A stretch of 64,000 nucleotides of DNA from Bog-532 sp963805255 (GTDB taxonomy: Bacteria; Actinomycetota; Actinomycetes; Streptosporangiales; Streptosporangiaceae), in the NCBI GenBank assembly GCA_963805255.1, contig CAWDTK010000003.1:248001-312000 (forward strand), in the 5' to 3' direction. The stretch's first letter is position 1; each line of letters opens with the position of its first letter. The notes below the pieces were generated by a model. That model was not told the DNA's origin, ran no database searches, and saw only the letters and a list, made by a program, of their open reading frames with translations. The translations under genes were made by a program, and so were the position numbers. Positions 18,201 through 26,532 of this stretch are shown one piece after another.

Positions 18201-19921
18201 GCGGCGCGCCCGGCAAACCCGGCGCGCCCGACGCCCTGGCCGCGGCGATCGCCAGCCTCACCGAGGATCTGGCCGACGCCGTGGTGGAGGTGCCCGCCGC
18301 CGATATCGCGGACCGCGTGACCGACAGTGACGCGTCGCTGGCGGACCAGTCCGTCGCGCTGCTCAACCGGGGCACCCCGGGCTGCGCCGTCAGCCCGGAC
18401 GGCACGCTGCACATGTCGCTGATGCGGGGCTGCGGTGCGTGGCCGGCCGGGGTGTGGATCGACGGCGACCGGCGCACCGCGCCGGACGGCAGCAGCTTCG
18501 CCTGGCAGCACTGGAGCCACACGTTCGAATACGCGCTGGCCGCGGGGCCGGGCGACTGGCGGGACGCCGGGTTCAGCGCCGCCGGGACCGCATACAATCA
18601 CGAGCTGATCACCTGCGAGGGCGGCGGCCCGGCCGCAGCCCTCGCGCCCGGGGTCAGCCTGGTCTCCGTCGATCACCCCGCGGTGATGCTCTGCGCGCTG
18701 AAACCGCACGGCAACCCGCTGGCGCGGGGCGGGCCGGGACTGCCCGCGGCCGCGGACGGCCTCACCGTACGGCTGCGGGAAACCGAAGGGCGGCCGGCCC
18801 GGGCGCGGGTCCAGCTGCGTGGCGGCGTCGCCTCGGCGCAGCTGACCGATCTGCTCGAGGAGCGGGACCTCGGCCCGCTGCCGGTGCGGGACGAGGAGGT
18901 CATCGTCGACATCCCGCCGTTCGGCACCGTGACCGCGGTGGTGCGGCCGGTCGTGCCGCCGGCCATGGCCCTGGACGCCGAGCCGCCGGTGCCGCAGGGC
19001 ACGACGAACCTGCTCGCGGAGACGGCAGTCCCGGAGGGCGCCCTGGCCGGCCTGCTGGAGCCTGCCCAGCCGGTGTACGGGCGGTACTGGCTGCACGGGA
19101 AGGGGCCCGCCCCGGCCGGCAACCTGCCGGTGGCGGTGCACGTCTCGCCGCACCTGAGCGGCCTGAGCCTCAGCGGCTCCGCTTCGCCGGGCGGTGCTGG
19201 CCCGGGCGGTGCTGGCCCGGGCGGTGCTGGCCCGGGCCAGCCGGCCGCGCCGCTCCGGGTAACCGTGGCGTGCGGCCCCGAGCCGGCCTCGGGCACGCTC
19301 CGGCTGCTCGTGCCCGACGGGCTGTCCGCCGACTTCGGTGATCCGGCGCCCGGGAACGTCAGCGCGGTCGCCTACGACCTGCCCGCCCGCGGCTACGCGG
19401 ACTGGGATGTGCTCGTCCGGGCCCGTCCCGGCACACCGGCCGGCCGCTACGTCGTCGCGGCGCAGATCTCCGACGACCTGGGCCAGGTGATCGAGGACGC
19501 GGCCGTGGTGCAAGCCGGCGGTCCCGGCGATCCCGACCTGTATCTCCCCCTGGAGGACGTGCTGCCACTGATCGAGGCGAACACAGCGGCGACGGCCGCC
19601 GAACTCGGCCTGACCATGCTCACGCCGGCGCTGCGGCTCGCGCCCGGCGGCGCCGCCGACCTCACCGTCGAGCTGTCCAGCGGCCTGGCGTCGGAGATCC
19701 GCGGGGAGGCGCAGCTCGTGTCGCCGTTCGGCAGCTGGGAAGCGCTCGGCCCGTGGACGCAGGGCTTCCGGATCAATCCGGGTGGCCGCGCCGCGCCGAG
19801 TTTCCGGGCCAGGGTTCCCGCCGCCGCCCGGCCCGGCACCCAGTGGTGGGCGCTGATCAAGGTCATGTACTTCGGCCGGGTCCGCTACACCGAGGCCGTG
19901 CCCGTGACGGTCACCGCCTGA
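15287..19921 (+). CDS. Glycoside hydrolase family 38 alpha-mannosidase
   Basis: A 1,544-residue GH38 enzyme that removes alpha-mannose by a retaining mechanism. The zinc site HFHYDPVWW begins near residue 129 and the nucleophile is the aspartate of WMLDVFGHDP (residue 260). GAHHDAITGTEGDQVYLDLL is a second conserved metal-site region. An N-terminal domain of about 120 residues resembles an immunoglobulin-like fold. The C-terminal third has beta-sandwich domains, one with NEW3-like character (YDLPARGYADWDVLVRARPG). There is no signal peptide, so it is probably cytosolic. ATG 15287 is close to a promoter-like CATAGACT; the frame upstream is the opposite strand of the ArsR remnant. It is longer than common bacterial GH38 enzymes (near 1,000 residues). 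Confidence 0.88.
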   Translation: MRITAVTSTDLFAGTAQRPLQIIQVTLVNDGPDMVTDPHLTVEVCVDGAGVTTPVPARITGLEPDATLTAEVPVEVAVPYQAGSPRTVTAVAAPARGAGGRRAAAAVTPAHLAAEVTAAGPGWTMWMVSHFHYDPVWWGTQGQFTETRLLLPDNDGELPEVRTAFELVRLHLEKARKDPDYKFVLAEIDYLKPHFDAYPEDRADLWRFIADGRVEIVGGNYNEPNTNLTGAEATIRNAVFGVDFQRDVLGGDPRSAWMLDVFGHDPGYPGLMAAAGLTSSSWARGPFHQWGPSGTEGGNRRMQFASEFEWMSPDGRGLLTSYMANHYGAGWQMQRLPDLAAAEAEAYSQFRSLAEVAATRNVLLPVGADHVIPPRWVTEIHRDWNARYVWPKFVTAVPADFFDAVRSDAAGTGAWITPQSRDMNPIYNGKDVSYIDTKQAQRAAEVACQDGEQLATLAWLAGAPYPAESIDKAWRQIAYGAHHDAITGTEGDQVYLDLLAGWREAWERGDVARAAAARHLAGAPGESGARGAATAPGWETTLCVFNTLSRPRSGLARFALTIEDPGTERITVRDHHGAELPALAEGIRRHADHTLAEVTVTFRAADVPAVGYRAYWASAEPTGLAPGAAQPGALRGWAGAPGTSIENERFQVTADPARGGTLVAITDKRTGKNLLRGPGNEMVLTEEYPSHPHWGEGPWHLQPKGPGRGSAAAPARVRAERCPVGSRLIAEFGLGGLTVTQETLLWDGEQRAEFRTHVDGDAGQDRLLRVRFPADVPGGLPVYQTATAAIGRPFGHPDVDAAEHWFTLDNPAHDWFGVGSTARVALTGADGTCLTQAIGVAEVISPKTPPGTAPGTAQTGRDAIRDLIAALAAAGVTATCSQSDGPRYGSLDADSNLPDVRIALGGPEDNPFTAEALSAAGSAYAKELGARLEAGGTARLWLPAARARSETFVPSADLRGAADLPVLIVAGRGAPGKPGAPDALAAAIASLTEDLADAVVEVPAADIADRVTDSDASLADQSVALLNRGTPGCAVSPDGTLHMSLMRGCGAWPAGVWIDGDRRTAPDGSSFAWQHWSHTFEYALAAGPGDWRDAGFSAAGTAYNHELITCEGGGPAAALAPGVSLVSVDHPAVMLCALKPHGNPLARGGPGLPAAADGLTVRLRETEGRPARARVQLRGGVASAQLTDLLEERDLGPLPVRDEEVIVDIPPFGTVTAVVRPVVPPAMALDAEPPVPQGTTNLLAETAVPEGALAGLLEPAQPVYGRYWLHGKGPAPAGNLPVAVHVSPHLSGLSLSGSASPGGAGPGGAGPGGAGPGQPAAPLRVTVACGPEPASGTLRLLVPDGLSADFGDPAPGNVSAVAYDLPARGYADWDVLVRARPGTPAGRYVVAAQISDDLGQVIEDAAVVQAGGPGDPDLYLPLEDVLPLIEANTAATAAELGLTMLTPALRLAPGGAADLTVELSSGLASEIRGEAQLVSPFGSWEALGPWTQGFRINPGGRAAPSFRARVPAAARPGTQWWALIKVMYFGRVRYTEAVPVTVTA
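19188..19232. repeat. In-frame 15-bp minisatellite, three copies
   Basis: CGGGCGGTGCTGGCC is repeated three times inside the mannosidase gene, encoding glycine-rich PGGAG units that form a flexible linker between two C-terminal domains. Confidence 0.9.
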
Positions 19922-20353
19922 TGCCGGGGCCACCGCCGGTCGTCGTGATCACCGGGCCGGCTCGGGGACAGGGCGGCACATGGCCGGCGCCGTACTGGCG
20001 GACCTGCCGCTCGACGCCAACGTCGAGTTCATAACGATCATGGCGACGAACATGCCCTCCATCGGCCGGGGCTGACCCCCGCCTGGACCCCCGGGGGCAA
20101 ATGCGCCGGGCGCCTGGAGGAGGCCTCTCCGGGCCGCTGCCCGCTCCTCCCGGCTTCCGCCCGGTCATGGCCGCCCCTGCGGGCCACACGCGCGGCTTGA
20201 CATTAACACACACCTTCGGCCCGGCTAGCGACGAAAGATCCCGAATTTACCGGAAAGTGTCCATATCGCCACCATCTCGACAGTGGCCGTTGGATGGCAG
20301 CCGGCGCCCGCCTGTCCGTCGCGGGCAGGCAGGCGCCGGGTTCGCCCGTTCGT
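19922..20353. other. Intergenic stretch between convergent genes
   Basis: Separates the mannosidase from the convergent MFS gene. A short plus frame from ATG 19980 gives MAGAVLADLPLDANVEFITI and 11 further residues; it may be a leftover fragment. An isolated TTGACA at 20197 lacks a good -10 partner. No terminator with a T-run was seen. Confidence 0.4.
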
Positions 20354-21883
20354 TCAGACGGCGAGGGCCTCTTCTGCCGCCTCGGCCGTCCGGGGCGGGG
20401 CGGTCACCGGCGGCCGTGCGCGGATCAGCGTGACGACCACGATGAGCGCCACTGCGTCCAGGATGGCGGCGAGCAGAAAGGCCGAGGCCATGCCGTGCGC
20501 GAGGACATGATGCGCCTGCAGGGCCGGGGTAGCCCCGGGCAGCGGGTGCCGGGCCGCGTCACGGCTGGACGTGCCGAACACCGCGACCAGGACGGCCAGC
20601 CCGAGCGCGCCGCCGACCTGCTGCATGACGTTCACCATGCTGGAGGCCGCACCGGAGTCCTCCGGCCGCACGCCGGCCAGCGAGGCCGCGGTCAGCGGCA
20701 CAAACACGGTCCCCATGCCCGCGCCGAGGAGCACCATCGCGCCGATGACCCCGGTCCAGTACCCGGTGGCGGGCGAGACGCGGGACAGCCATGCCATGCC
20801 GATGACGACGGGCACCATGCCGGCGACCATCAGCGTCCGGGGCCCGGCGAGCGCCATGAGCCGGGGAGCCGCCCGCGACACGCCGAACAGCATGACGGTC
20901 ATGGGCAGGAAGGCGATCCCGGCCCGCAGCGGGCTGAAGCCGAGAACGTCCTGCAGGAACTGGGTCAGGAAGAAGAACATCCCGAACATCCCGGCCACCA
21001 GCAGCAGCCGCGCGACGTAGGACCCGGAGCGGCTGACGTCGGTGAACAGGCGCAGTGGCGTGATCGGCTGGCGGGCGCGGCTCTCGGTGAGCAGGAAGGC
21101 GGCGAGCATCAGTGCGGCCACCGCGAACGCGGTGATCGCCAGCGCGTCGCCCCACCCGCTGGCGGCGGCCCGGATGAACGCGTACACCAGCGAGGCCATG
21201 CCGACGGTCGACGTGACCGCGCCGGCCACGTCAAAGCGGCCCGGCTGGCGCGGTGTCTCGGCCACGAACCGTGGCGCCGCGGCCAGCGCGATCAGCCCGA
21301 TCGGCACGTTGATGAACAGCACCCAGCGCCACGACAGCCACTCGGTGATGACGCCGCCGAGCACCAGGCCGAGCGACGCCCCGCCGGTGACGACGCCCGT
21401 GTAGACGGCCAGGGCCCGGGTCCGCTCGCGGCCCTCCGGGAAGCTGCCCACGATCAGCGCCAGCACCGCGGGCGAGGCCAGCGCCCCGCCGGCGCCCTGC
21501 ACGGCGCGCGCGGCCAGCAGCAGCCCGGCCGAGCTGGCCAGGCCGCCGGCCAGCGAGGCGAGGGTGAAGAGGCTGACCCCGATGAGGAACAGCCGCCGCC
21601 GGCCAAGGATGTCACCGGCGCGGCCGCCGAGCAGCAGCAGCCCGCCGAACGTCAGCGTGTACCCGTTCATCACCCAGGACAGGCCGGTCGCGCTGAAGTG
21701 CAGGCCGTGCTGAATCTCCGGCAGCGCGATGTTCACCACCGTGGCGTCCAGGATGACCATCAGCTGGGCGCACAGCAGGATGACCAGGGCGATACCGCGG
21801 TGGCCGTAGCCGCGGCGCGGCGCACCCCGGCGGCGCCCCGGACCGGCCGGCGCCCCCGGTGAGACAGCAGGGGAAGAAGACAT
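20354..21883 (-). CDS. MFS drug exporter, DHA2 (EmrB/QacA) type
   Basis: A 509-residue transporter with about 14 membrane segments. Family marks are LVILLCAQLMVILDATVVNI (first helix with the DHA2 motif D1), GGRAGDILGRRRLFLIGV (motif A) and GVVTGGASLGLVLGGVITEW (motif C, antiporter). It should export hydrophobic drugs using the proton gradient. The gene is divergent from a TetR regulator, with an inverted repeat between them, the standard arrangement for TetR-controlled efflux. Confidence 0.9.
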   Translation of the reverse strand: MSSSPAVSPGAPAGPGRRRGAPRRGYGHRGIALVILLCAQLMVILDATVVNIALPEIQHGLHFSATGLSWVMNGYTLTFGGLLLLGGRAGDILGRRRLFLIGVSLFTLASLAGGLASSAGLLLAARAVQGAGGALASPAVLALIVGSFPEGRERTRALAVYTGVVTGGASLGLVLGGVITEWLSWRWVLFINVPIGLIALAAAPRFVAETPRQPGRFDVAGAVTSTVGMASLVYAFIRAAASGWGDALAITAFAVAALMLAAFLLTESRARQPITPLRLFTDVSRSGSYVARLLLVAGMFGMFFFLTQFLQDVLGFSPLRAGIAFLPMTVMLFGVSRAAPRLMALAGPRTLMVAGMVPVVIGMAWLSRVSPATGYWTGVIGAMVLLGAGMGTVFVPLTAASLAGVRPEDSGAASSMVNVMQQVGGALGLAVLVAVFGTSSRDAARHPLPGATPALQAHHVLAHGMASAFLLAAILDAVALIVVVTLIRARPPVTAPPRTAEAAEEALAV

Positions 21884-21955
21884 AATGCCTCCACGTTGTG
21901 GTCAGTTCACTTCCGCATTCGAGGGCCCGCTGGCCAGGCGGTACACTCGGGATAG

Positions 21956-22000
21956 AAGCGGAGGTCTACTCCGGTTACTATACGGAGGAACCCTCCGCTT
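21956..22000. promoter_or_regulatory. Nested inverted repeats, probable TetR operator
   Basis: AAGCGGAGG (21956-21964) pairs with CCTCCGCTT (21992-22000). Nested inside is the smaller palindrome CGGAG-GTCTA-CTCCG at 21959-21973. The spacer TTACTATACGGAGG is AT-rich and could hold a promoter. It lies between the divergent exporter and TetR genes. Confidence 0.65.
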
Positions 22001-22029
22001 TGGCAACGGTTTATTGATGGTGAAGGCCG

Positions 22030-22653
22030 ATGAGGACAACGCACACGCCCCTGCAGCCCACGGCGGCGGCGCCGGACCAGCCCACCGCGGCGGTGCCCAT
22101 GCGGGCGGACGCGCGGCGCAGCCATGAGCGCCTGCTCGCCGCGGCGACCGTGGCCTTCGCGGAGAACGGCGCCGATGCGCCGCTGGAGGACATCGCGCGC
22201 CGCGCCGGAGTCGGGATCGGCACGCTCTACCGGCACTTCCCCACCCGGCTTGACCTGCAAGAGGCCGCGTACCGGACCCAGGTCAACACGGTCTGCGCCC
22301 GGGGTGAGGAACTGGCCGGCTCCGCCTCGGCCGGGGAGGCGTTCGCGGGCTGGCTGCGCGTGCTGGCCAGCTACCTCGTCACCAAGCGCGGCCTGGCCAG
22401 CGCGCTGATCGCGGCACGAGGCCGGGACTCTGACGTCATCAGCGCGTGCAGCCAGATCATGCGCGACACCGCCGGGCGGCTGCTGGAGCGCGCCCAGCAG
22501 GCCGGGGCCGTGCGCGCCGATCTCACCCCGATGGACGTGCTGATGCTGGTGCACGGGGTCGTGGTCGCCACGGAACGGACCCCGGAGCAGGCCGACCGGC
22601 TGCTGTCTCTCACCCTGGACGGGCTGCGGGCCCGCGACGGCGAGCAGTCCTGA
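22030..22653 (+). CDS. TetR-family transcriptional regulator
   Basis: A 207-residue regulator. The helix-turn-helix is APLEDIARRAGVGIGTLYRH followed by FPTRLDLQEAAY, typical of TetR. The C-terminal ligand-binding helices are unremarkable. The first 25 residues are a proline-rich extension. The divergent MFS exporter and the intervening inverted repeats indicate it represses that exporter. ATG 22030 has GAAGG just upstream. Confidence 0.9.
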   Translation: MRTTHTPLQPTAAAPDQPTAAVPMRADARRSHERLLAAATVAFAENGADAPLEDIARRAGVGIGTLYRHFPTRLDLQEAAYRTQVNTVCARGEELAGSASAGEAFAGWLRVLASYLVTKRGLASALIAARGRDSDVISACSQIMRDTAGRLLERAQQAGAVRADLTPMDVLMLVHGVVVATERTPEQADRLLSLTLDGLRARDGEQS

Positions 22654-22721
22654 CCGTGCCCGCCGTCCCGCCCCGTGGGGGACGCCCGCCCGAGTCAGGA
22701 GAGGGCCGGCGCCGGGCTACG

Positions 22722-23165
22722 TCAGGTGACGGTGGGCGGCCGGTTCTCGTACGGGGTGCTCAGCACGATCGTCGTCCGCGTCGATACCCCCGCCACTCCC
22801 CTGATCTCCTGCAGCAGGTCCTCCAGGGCCGCCGGGGATGCCACCCGCACCTTCAGGATGTAGTTCTCGTCCCCGGCCACGCTGTGGCACGCCTCGATCG
22901 CCGCGATCGGCTCCAGCCGCTGCGGCATGTCGTCGGGGGCGGCCGCGTCGAAGGGCTTGATCGAGATGAACGCGGTCAGCGGGAGACCGATCTCATCGGC
23001 GTCGCACAGTGCCGCGTACCCCTTGATCACCCCGCCCTGCTCAAGCCGGCGGACGCGCTGATGCGCCGCCGACACCGACAGCCCGGTCCGTTTGGCCAGT
23101 TCGGTGAAGCTCATCCGCCCGTCACCGGACAGGAGCGAGACGATGGTGCGGTCGATCTGTTCCAC
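22722..23165 (-). CDS. Lrp/AsnC-family transcriptional regulator
   Basis: A 147-residue feast/famine regulator. The helix-turn-helix is MSFTELAKRTGLSVSAAHQR followed by VRRLEQGGVIKGYAAL. The RAM (ACT-like) domain follows, with ACHSVAGDENYILKVRVAS as its effector-binding loop. GTG 23165 was taken; the upstream frame is basic and not family-like. It is divergent from the ABC ATPase, and a short palindrome TTACA-CTAC-TGTAA lies between, so it may control both. The effector is probably an amino acid. Confidence 0.87.
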   Translation of the reverse strand: MEQIDRTIVSLLSGDGRMSFTELAKRTGLSVSAAHQRVRRLEQGGVIKGYAALCDADEIGLPLTAFISIKPFDAAAPDDMPQRLEPIAAIEACHSVAGDENYILKVRVASPAALEDLLQEIRGVAGVSTRTTIVLSTPYENRPPTVT

Positions 23166-23269
23166 CCCGTCACCGTAGCGCCGGCCAGGACGGTACGGAT
23201 TGCGCCCGGCTATGCGGCGGGCGCCTGGTCCCACATCGGCCACTCTGCATAACGGAATGATCTCAATCT

Positions 23270-23283
23270 TTACACTACTGTAA
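23270..23283. promoter_or_regulatory. Palindrome TTACACTACTGTAA, candidate Lrp operator
   Basis: Five-base arms TTACA and TGTAA with a four-base spacer, in the AT-rich gap between the divergent Lrp and ABC ATPase genes. Confidence 0.5.
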
Positions 23284-23387
23284 CATCGATCGTGGTGATC
23301 TTAACGCGTGACGATCGCGAAGTTACGCTGCCGGCCAGGACATCTGACACAGGCCCTGGACCCGGGCCGATAACGCGGGGGAGCACT

Positions 23388-24665
23388 ATGGCCCGGATAG
23401 TCCTTGATCACATCGACAAGGTCTATGCCGGTGGCGTGAAGGCCATCGACGGGCTGTCCCTCGAAGTCAAGGACGGCGAGTTCATGGTCCTGGTCGGCCC
23501 GTCGGGCTGCGGCAAGTCCACCGCGCTGCGATCGATCGCCGGACTGCAGGAGATCAGCTCCGGCACCATCACGATCGGCGGCCGCATAGTGAATGATCTT
23601 CCGCCCAAGGACCGGGACGTCGCCATGGTGTTCCAGAACTACGCGCTCTACCCGCACATGACGGTCGAGCAGAACCTCGCGTTCGGCCTGCAGCTGCGCA
23701 AGACTCCCAAGGACGAGATCAAGCGCCGGGTCGCCGACGCGGCCAGGATGCTCGGCCTCGACCGGTATCTCAAGCGCAAGCCGGCCGCCCTGTCTGGTGG
23801 CCAGCGGCAGCGCGTGGCGATGGGCCGCGCGATCGTCCGCGAACCGCAGGCGTTCCTGATGGACGAGCCGCTGTCCAACCTCGACGCCAAGCTGCAGGTC
23901 TCGATGCGCGCGTCCCTCAGCCAGCTGCACGAGCGCCTCGGCGTCACCACCATCCACGTGACGCACGACCAGGTCGAGGCCATGACACTGGGCCACCGGG
24001 TCTGCGTCATGCGCGACGGCCGGCTGCAGCAGGTCGATACGCCGCAGCGCCTGTTCGAGTCGCCGGTCAACCTCTTCGTGGCCGGCCTCATCGGCTCGCC
24101 GGCGATGAACTTCGTCACGGCCGAGCTCACCCGGGACGACGGGCCCGTGGTCGCCTTCGCCGGGTTCAAGCTCGCGGTGCCCGCCGCGGTCATCGAGAAC
24201 AAGCCGGGCCTCGACACGTACTTCGGGCGCAAGATCATCCTGGGTATCCGGCCGTCCGGCTTCGAGGACGTCACGCTGGCCGGCACGGGCTGGGCGCGCA
24301 TGCGGGTGACCGCGGGCGTCACCGAGGAACTCGGCAGCGGGATCCACGTGATCTTCACGATCGACGCGCCGCCGGTCGAGCACGCCAGCATCACCGACGC
24401 GGCCACCGGGGACAGCGGGGAAGACGGGAGCGTCGCGGCGCTGGCCGGCGGCAAGTCGCTGTGGACCGCGCGGGTCTCGGCCCGGTCCAAGGTCCGCCCC
24501 AGCCAGCCGGTCGAGCTCGCCATCGACACAGCCAACCTGCAGTTCTTCGATGCCGGCAGCGGCCTGTCGATCGGCCACCCGGCGGCGCACCCCGCCGCCA
24601 CCGAGCTGGTAGCTGTGTTAGCCCGGGGGGGCGACCCAGTGTGCCCGGTCAAATGGCCAACATGA
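23388..24665 (+). CDS. Sugar ABC transporter ATP-binding protein, UgpC/MsmK type
   Basis: A 425-residue ATPase that powers carbohydrate import at the membrane. Walker A is GPSGCGKST, the Q-loop is VFQNYALYPHMTVEQN, the signature is LSGGQRQRVAMGRAIV, Walker B is AFLMDEPLSNLDAK and the switch histidine is in IHVTHDQVEA. The C-terminal part is the OB-like regulatory domain of the MalK group. No permease or binding-protein gene is adjacent, which fits shared ATPases such as MsmK/MsiK. ATG 23388 has GGGGGAG upstream. The last 20 or so residues (VLARGGDPVCPVKWPT) run into recombinase remnant DNA, so the natural end may have been lost. Confidence 0.9.
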   Translation: MARIVLDHIDKVYAGGVKAIDGLSLEVKDGEFMVLVGPSGCGKSTALRSIAGLQEISSGTITIGGRIVNDLPPKDRDVAMVFQNYALYPHMTVEQNLAFGLQLRKTPKDEIKRRVADAARMLGLDRYLKRKPAALSGGQRQRVAMGRAIVREPQAFLMDEPLSNLDAKLQVSMRASLSQLHERLGVTTIHVTHDQVEAMTLGHRVCVMRDGRLQQVDTPQRLFESPVNLFVAGLIGSPAMNFVTAELTRDDGPVVAFAGFKLAVPAAVIENKPGLDTYFGRKIILGIRPSGFEDVTLAGTGWARMRVTAGVTEELGSGIHVIFTIDAPPVEHASITDAATGDSGEDGSVAALAGGKSLWTARVSARSKVRPSQPVELAIDTANLQFFDAGSGLSIGHPAAHPAATELVAVLARGGDPVCPVKWPT

Positions 24666-24930
24666 TCTTGGCCTGTGGTCCCTGGTTGTGATTGTAGCGG
24701 GGTGTTGTGGTCGGCGCGCGGGTCGGTGAGCAGGTCGCGGATGGCCTGGGGGGTGGCGTCGGTGAGGGTGGCGTGGATGGTGACCTGGTTTTTGTCCCGG
24801 TTGTAGACCGCTTGGACGTCGAAGGCGTCCAGCAGCCGTTCGGTCAGGCCGTTGGGGGCTTCGGTGAGGATGTCGCCCAGGTACGGCAGCTCGTCGAGCA
24901 GAGTGGGGTCTTGCTGGTGCTGGGCGGGGC
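24640..24930 (-). pseudogene. Large serine recombinase, C-terminal remnant
   Basis: The minus frame reads TLLDELPYLGDILTEAPNGL, TERLLDAFDVQAVYNRDKNQ and VTIHATLTDATPQAIRDLLT, the C-terminal end of actinomycete recombinase/resolvase proteins. Everything upstream, including the catalytic serine domain, is missing; at about 24930 it abuts the DUF397 fragment on the other strand. The remnant probably marks an old integration beside the ABC ATPase gene. Confidence 0.7.
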
Positions 24931-25107
24931 TTCTTCGAGCGCGGCACATACAGCGGCAATGGCGGCAGCTGCGTCGAAGTCGCACCTACCCGCCGCATGA
25001 TCGCGGTGCGCGACAGCAAGGACCCGGAGGGCGCGAAGCTCGTCTTCGGGCCGGCATCGTGGATGGCGTTTACCGTGCAGGTCAAGGGGCAACGCCATTG
25101 CTTTTAG
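24931..25107 (+). pseudogene. DUF397 protein, 5'-truncated
   Basis: The plus frame reads GTYSGNGGSCVEVAPTRRMI, AVRDSKDPEGAKLVFGPASW and MAFTVQVKGQRHCF before a TAG. SCVEVA and VRDSKDP are the two signatures of DUF397, a small actinomycete family usually paired with an XRE-type regulator. Only the C-terminal 55 or so residues remain, and no regulator is adjacent. Confidence 0.7.
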
Positions 25108-25243
25108 GTGTTAGGTGTTCTATGGGTTGTATCGGCCGTGTATGCCCGTATGGGTTTTCCTGGGCGTTTTGCTGTGGCGTGTTCGCCGTCGCTCAGGATG
25201 TCCATGACGGCGACACTGCGGATGAGGACGCCGGGGCACGTAG

Positions 25244-25273
25244 AGCCCCGCCCGGCGGCTGCCGGGCGGGGCT
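25244..25273. terminator. Strong GC hairpin ending the IS operon
   Basis: AGCCCCGCCCGGC pairs perfectly with GCCGGGCGGGGCT over 13 bases around a GGCT loop. It lies 29 bases beyond the ATPase stop, the last gene of the minus-strand operon, and just inside the left inverted repeat. There is no long T-run. Confidence 0.75.
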
Positions 25274-25301
25274 GCTGGTGGACGAGGTGGCGGCGTGGTG
25301 G

Positions 25302-26126
25302 TCAGTCTGTCGCGGCGGCTTCTTCGCTGATGGCGGTGCGGGCTGAGGATTCATCCACGATGGTCTTGCCTGTGGTGCAGGCGGCTAGCAGCGCGCCGGT
25401 GGCGAGCCGGTTGATCGCTCTGGGCAGGCCGCGGGCGTGGCCGTGGATGACGCGGACCGCATCGTCGGAGAACAGGGTGTCGGACCGGCCTGCCCGGGAC
25501 AGGTGAGCGCGGATGTACCCGCCGGCTTCGTCCGGGCTGAGCGCGGGCGCGGGAATGTGGTAGCGGAGCTGGACGCGCTGGTCCAGGGCCGCCATGTCAC
25601 CGACGCGAAGCCGGCGCCGCAGCGTGGGCTGGCCGATCAGCAGGATCGTCAGCGGCGACCCAGAATCAAGCTCGCTGTTGGTTAGCATGCGGACCGCTTC
25701 GAGCTGGTCGTGCGTCATCAGGTGCGATTCGTCGATCGCCAGGATGACATTCCGGTTTCTCTCCCCGGCCTCGGCGGCCAGGGCGGCCTCGACCTGGGGG
25801 ATCAGGGTGGCGTGGTGGAACCGCGGCGCCTGGCCCAGCGCCATGGCAACGGCGCCGTGAATCCCTCTCGTGCCGACCTGCGGGTTAGGCAGGTAAATCA
25901 GGGTGTGGCGGGAGGCGTCGAGCCCGTTGACCGCGGCGCGCAGCGCCACGGTCTTCCCGGAGCCGACTTCCCCCGTCAAGACCCCGAGCCCGCGGGCGGA
26001 GATCAGCCAGCGCAGCCGGGCGACGGCTTCGTTGTGCGCGGCGGAGCCGAACAGGCCGGGCACGGGGATCCCCGGCCCGAACGGCATGACGGTAAAGCCC
26101 CAGTGGGACTGCAGGGTCTCGATCAT
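25302..26126 (-). CDS. IS-encoded AAA ATPase (ExeA/TniB-like)
   Basis: A 274-residue ATPase. It begins MIETLQSHWGFTVMPFGPGI, the usual opening of ExeA/TniB-type proteins, with Walker A GEVGSGKT, Walker B VILAIDESHL and a sensor region LTILLIGQPTLRRRL. ALDQRVQLRYHIPALSPDEA-like and ARGLPRAINRLATGALLAA segments complete the fold. In related transposons this ATPase picks the target and activates the transposase. It follows the small protein by 22 bases as the last gene of the operon. Confidence 0.85.
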   Translation of the reverse strand: MIETLQSHWGFTVMPFGPGIPVPGLFGSAAHNEAVARLRWLISARGLGVLTGEVGSGKTVALRAAVNGLDASRHTLIYLPNPQVGTRGIHGAVAMALGQAPRFHHATLIPQVEAALAAEAGERNRNVILAIDESHLMTHDQLEAVRMLTNSELDSGSPLTILLIGQPTLRRRLRVGDMAALDQRVQLRYHIPAPALSPDEAGGYIRAHLSRAGRSDTLFSDDAVRVIHGHARGLPRAINRLATGALLAACTTGKTIVDESSARTAISEEAAATD

Positions 26127-26148
26127 CAGGGTTTCTCCGTTCCGGGTG

Positions 26149-26532
26149 TCAGCTGCCGTTGGCAGCGGTGATCGCGCCGGTGACCAGGGTGATGTTGCGG
26201 GAGTCCAGGCCGCCCAGTACCTGGCGCAGGTGCACGCCGATGGTGTCGTCGCCGAGGCTGGCGGCGATCCGCAGGATCGCCTGCTCCGACGCCGAGCAGG
26301 GCAGCAGCCCGGCCTCCAGGGCGTGGATGGCAGCTCGCCACCGGATGACGGCGACGGGCTCGCCGGAGCAGATGCTGCTGCCGGCGGCGATGATGCGGCG
26401 GAAGCCGGGCTGGTGCAGGAAATGATCGTGGGCGGTGATCAGGGCGACGGCGGCGGTGTCGGCGCAGATACCGGCCGCGGTGTCCTGCAGCAGGCAGGCC
26501 AGCCGGGCGGCCGGCATGGCCGGGGCGCTCAC
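26149..26532 (-). CDS. Small IS-encoded protein of unknown function
   Basis: A 127-residue, mainly helical soluble protein with five cysteines (LACLLQDTAAGIC, SICSGEP, LLPCSASE). It starts with a GTG overlapping the transposase stop by four bases (GTGA), so it is translated together with it, and is followed by the ATPase. I do not recognise a family. Its fixed position between transposase and ATPase suggests an accessory role in transposition, perhaps bridging the two. Confidence 0.7.
   Translation of the reverse strand: MSAPAMPAARLACLLQDTAAGICADTAAVALITAHDHFLHQPGFRRIIAAGSSICSGEPVAVIRWRAAIHALEAGLLPCSASEQAILRIAASLGDDTIGVHLRQVLGGLDSRNITLVTGAITAANGS

Noticed and set aside
20197..20230. Promoter at TTGACA
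   Set aside because: No -10 hexamer at 16-18 bases and no gene starts downstream on that strand.
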